In this document: positions 4,871-6,665 of the stretch, one piece after another
Position numbering within the stretch: position 1 is the stretch's first letter
How the letters are laid out: the number at the start of each line of letters is the position of its first letter
NCBI GenBank assembly: GCA_041685075.1
Contig: JAWLGN010000302.1
Location: 1 to 6,665 of the forward strand
DNA length: 6,665 nucleotides
Origin: JAMCRM01 sp041685075
GTDB lineage: Bacteria > Acidobacteriota > Terriglobia > Bryobacterales > Bryobacteraceae
Direction of reading: 5' to 3'
Made by a program: the position numbers and the translations under genes
The notes under the pieces: generated by a model
What the model saw: the letters and a program-made list of their open reading frames with translations, nothing else
The model's database searches: none
What the model was told of the DNA's origin: nothing

Positions 4871-6665
4871 AGGTACTGGCGCTGCTGCTGGCGGCCTGCG
4901 TCGCGCTGGCCGCCGCTCCTCCCACGCCGGCGAGCCACTTCGGCCACCCCATCGGCGCCGACCGCACCGTGCTCGACTGGAGCAAGGTGGTCTCCTACTT
5001 CCGCGCGCTCGAACAATCGAGCGACCGCATCCGCGTGCGCGAACTCGGCAAAAGTACCGAAGGCCGCCCCTTCATCGCCGCCTGGATCGCAGCGCCGGAG
5101 ACTCTCGCCCGCCTGGACCGCTACATCGAAATCCAGCGGCGCCTGGCCGACCCGCGCGTCACCACCGAAGCCCAGGCCGAAGCGCTGGCACGCGAGGGCA
5201 AGGCGGTGGTCATGATCACCTGCTCCATTCACGCCACCGAAATCGCCTCCAGCCATACCGCCGTGGAGTTCGCCTGGCGGCTCCTCACAGAAGATACGCC
5301 GCGCTTCCGGGCCATTCTCGATAACACCATCTTCATCCTGGTGCCCTCGCTCAACCCGGACGGCATGGACCTGGTCACCGCCTGGTACCGCAAAACGCTC
5401 GGCACGCCCTATGAAGGCACCGCGCCGCCGAAGCTGTACCACAAGTACACGGGCCACGATAATAACCGCGACTGGTACATCCACAGCCAGGCCGAAACCC
5501 GCATCGCCATCTCGCAACTGCACAACGTCTGGCATCCGCAGATCGTCTACGACGTGCACCAGCAGGGCATCACCGCCTCGCGCCTGTTCATCCCCCCGTG
5601 GCTCGACCCCATCGAACCCAACGTGGACGCCATCCTGGTGCAGGGCATGAACATGATGGGGACCAGCATGGCGCTCGATCTCACCGCGGCGGGCAAGACC
5701 GGCATCGCGGTGAACGCGCTCTACGATTTCTGGACCCCGGCGCGGGCTTATCAATCCTTCCACGGTGGCATGCGCATCCTTTCCGAATCGGCCAGCGTGC
5801 GGATCGCCACGCCCGTCACGGTGCCGCGCGAACGGCTCGACCGCACGGGCCACGGCTACGACGGGCAACAGCGCACCTGGAACCACATCGAACCGTGGGA
5901 GGGCGGCGACTGGCGGCTCCGCGACATCATCGACTACCAGTTGCTGGCGTTCGAATCCTGCCTCTACAACGCCGCCATCCACCGGGAGGACCTGCTGCGC
6001 AACTTCTACCGCATTCACCAGCGGCAGGTGGCCCGCACAACGCCGGCGGCGTTCGTCATCCCGCCGGGCCAGCGCGATCCCGGCGCCGTGCGGCAGCTCT
6101 TAGAGACGCTCGAATCCGGAATGGTGGAGATCCATCGCACGCCGGACGGCGGCTACGCCATCCCCATGGCGCAGCCCTACAGCGGCTACGCCAAGGCGCT
6201 GCTCGAGCGCCAGCGCTACCCCGACCTGCGGCAATATCCCGGCGGCCCGCCGCGGCGGCCTTATGACGTGACCGCCCACACCCTGCCGCTGCTGATGGGG
6301 GTGGAGGTGCATGCGGTCGACCGGCCGGCGAGCGGCCCGCGTGTTTCCGTAGCCGGTGAAGGGCCCGGCGCGAGCCTCGCCGGCGCCGATACCGACGCCT
6401 GGTACAACGTCAACCGCATCTGGCGTTCCGGCAAACCCGTGTGGCGCAACATGGAGACGGGCGATTTCTCCGCCGCCGAACGCCCCGGGTGGAAGCGCAT
6501 CCCACAGCCCCGCGTGGGACTCTACCGCAGCTACATGCCCACCATGGACGAGGGCTGGACGCGCTGGATTCTGGAGCGCTTCGGTTTCGACTACCGCAGC
6601 GTGGAGAATCCGGAGATCCGCGCCGGCAACCTGCGCAAGCGGTACGACGTGCTGGTCTTCCCGGA
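4858..6665 (+). CDS. Secreted M14-family zinc carboxypeptidase-like protein, 3' partial
   Basis: This is an exported zinc peptidase of the M14 (carboxypeptidase A-like) family, expected to trim C-terminal residues from peptides or to cleave a related amide. The open frame gives 602 codons up to the right edge. Zinc ligands are H125 and E128 (SIHATE) and H234 (YDVHQQG). N203-R204 in HDNNRDW fits the substrate-carboxylate site, and E310 (LSESASVRIATP) is the likely catalytic Glu. PSLNPDG is also typical of the family. The N-terminus (MPRMKVLALLLAACVALAAA) is a signal peptide. Its L11-A-A-C14 also matches a lipobox, so it may be lipidated. I prefer ATG 4858, which has GTGGA 7 nt upstream. ATG 4867 is in frame and would give an ATGA overlap. 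After about residue 400 a non-catalytic extension follows. RVGLYRSYMPTMDEGW and YDVLVFP resemble the start of a glutamine-amidotransferase-like fold, cut by the window edge. Specificity is unknown. Confidence 0.88.
   Translation, partial: MPRMKVLALLLAACVALAAAPPTPASHFGHPIGADRTVLDWSKVVSYFRALEQSSDRIRVRELGKSTEGRPFIAAWIAAPETLARLDRYIEIQRRLADPRVTTEAQAEALAREGKAVVMITCSIHATEIASSHTAVEFAWRLLTEDTPRFRAILDNTIFILVPSLNPDGMDLVTAWYRKTLGTPYEGTAPPKLYHKYTGHDNNRDWYIHSQAETRIAISQLHNVWHPQIVYDVHQQGITASRLFIPPWLDPIEPNVDAILVQGMNMMGTSMALDLTAAGKTGIAVNALYDFWTPARAYQSFHGGMRILSESASVRIATPVTVPRERLDRTGHGYDGQQRTWNHIEPWEGGDWRLRDIIDYQLLAFESCLYNAAIHREDLLRNFYRIHQRQVARTTPAAFVIPPGQRDPGAVRQLLETLESGMVEIHRTPDGGYAIPMAQPYSGYAKALLERQRYPDLRQYPGGPPRRPYDVTAHTLPLLMGVEVHAVDRPASGPRVSVAGEGPGASLAGADTDAWYNVNRIWRSGKPVWRNMETGDFSAAERPGWKRIPQPRVGLYRSYMPTMDEGWTRWILERFGFDYRSVENPEIRAGNLRKRYDVLVFP

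Noticed and set aside
4834..6018. A 394-codon minus-strand frame across the peptidase
   Set aside because: It is antisense to an M14 domain with all zinc ligands in place, and has no recognisable protein features.
5598..6266. A 222-codon plus-strand frame inside the peptidase gene
   Set aside because: It is a frame-shifted shadow (Arg/His/Pro rich). The peptidase frame stays intact across it, so there is no sign of a frameshift.

Overview
The window is a high-GC, gene-dense bacterial segment with two divergent transcription units. The protein types fit Acidobacteriota of the Solibacter/Bryobacter kind: a secreted M14 peptidase with a long C-terminal extension, a 'CWNSNP'-type TIM-barrel protein, and a secreted orphan protein beside a family-5 solute-binding protein. 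This assignment is an inference from gene style. No rRNA or marker gene is present to confirm it.

Left unit (minus strand, 3995 down to 1). A compact TonB-dependent outer-membrane receptor of about BtuB size comes first. It is followed after 16 nt by a secreted protein of unknown function, whose 3' end overlaps by 38 nt the start of a periplasmic family-5 ABC substrate-binding protein. That last gene runs off the left edge. The order outer-membrane gate, secreted partner, periplasmic binding protein suggests uptake of a scarce solute such as a peptide, metal chelate or cobalamin-like compound. No permease or ATPase gene lies inside the window, and the substrate cannot be read from sequence.

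Centre (3996-4111). A 116-bp divergent intergenic region carries two oppositely directed extended -10 elements. They form a near-perfect inverted repeat (GCTGCTARRAT), so both units probably fire from mirror-image promoters with very short leaders.

Right unit (plus strand, 4112 to 6665). A TIM-barrel protein of the xylose isomerase-like / sugar phosphate isomerase-epimerase superfamily overlaps by 13 nt (or by 4 nt with the alternative start) a secreted M14-family zinc carboxypeptidase-like protein. The peptidase runs off the right edge with its catalytic domain complete and its C-terminal extension cut.

Apart from the 116-bp intergenic region and the 16-nt gap, the whole window is coding. 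I see no RNA gene, mobile element, CRISPR array or terminator. The most promising items are the mirror-image promoter pair, the uncharacterised secreted protein between receptor and binding protein, and the Asn where the barrel family often has a metal-binding Asp. I do not see convincing evidence for a wholly new system.
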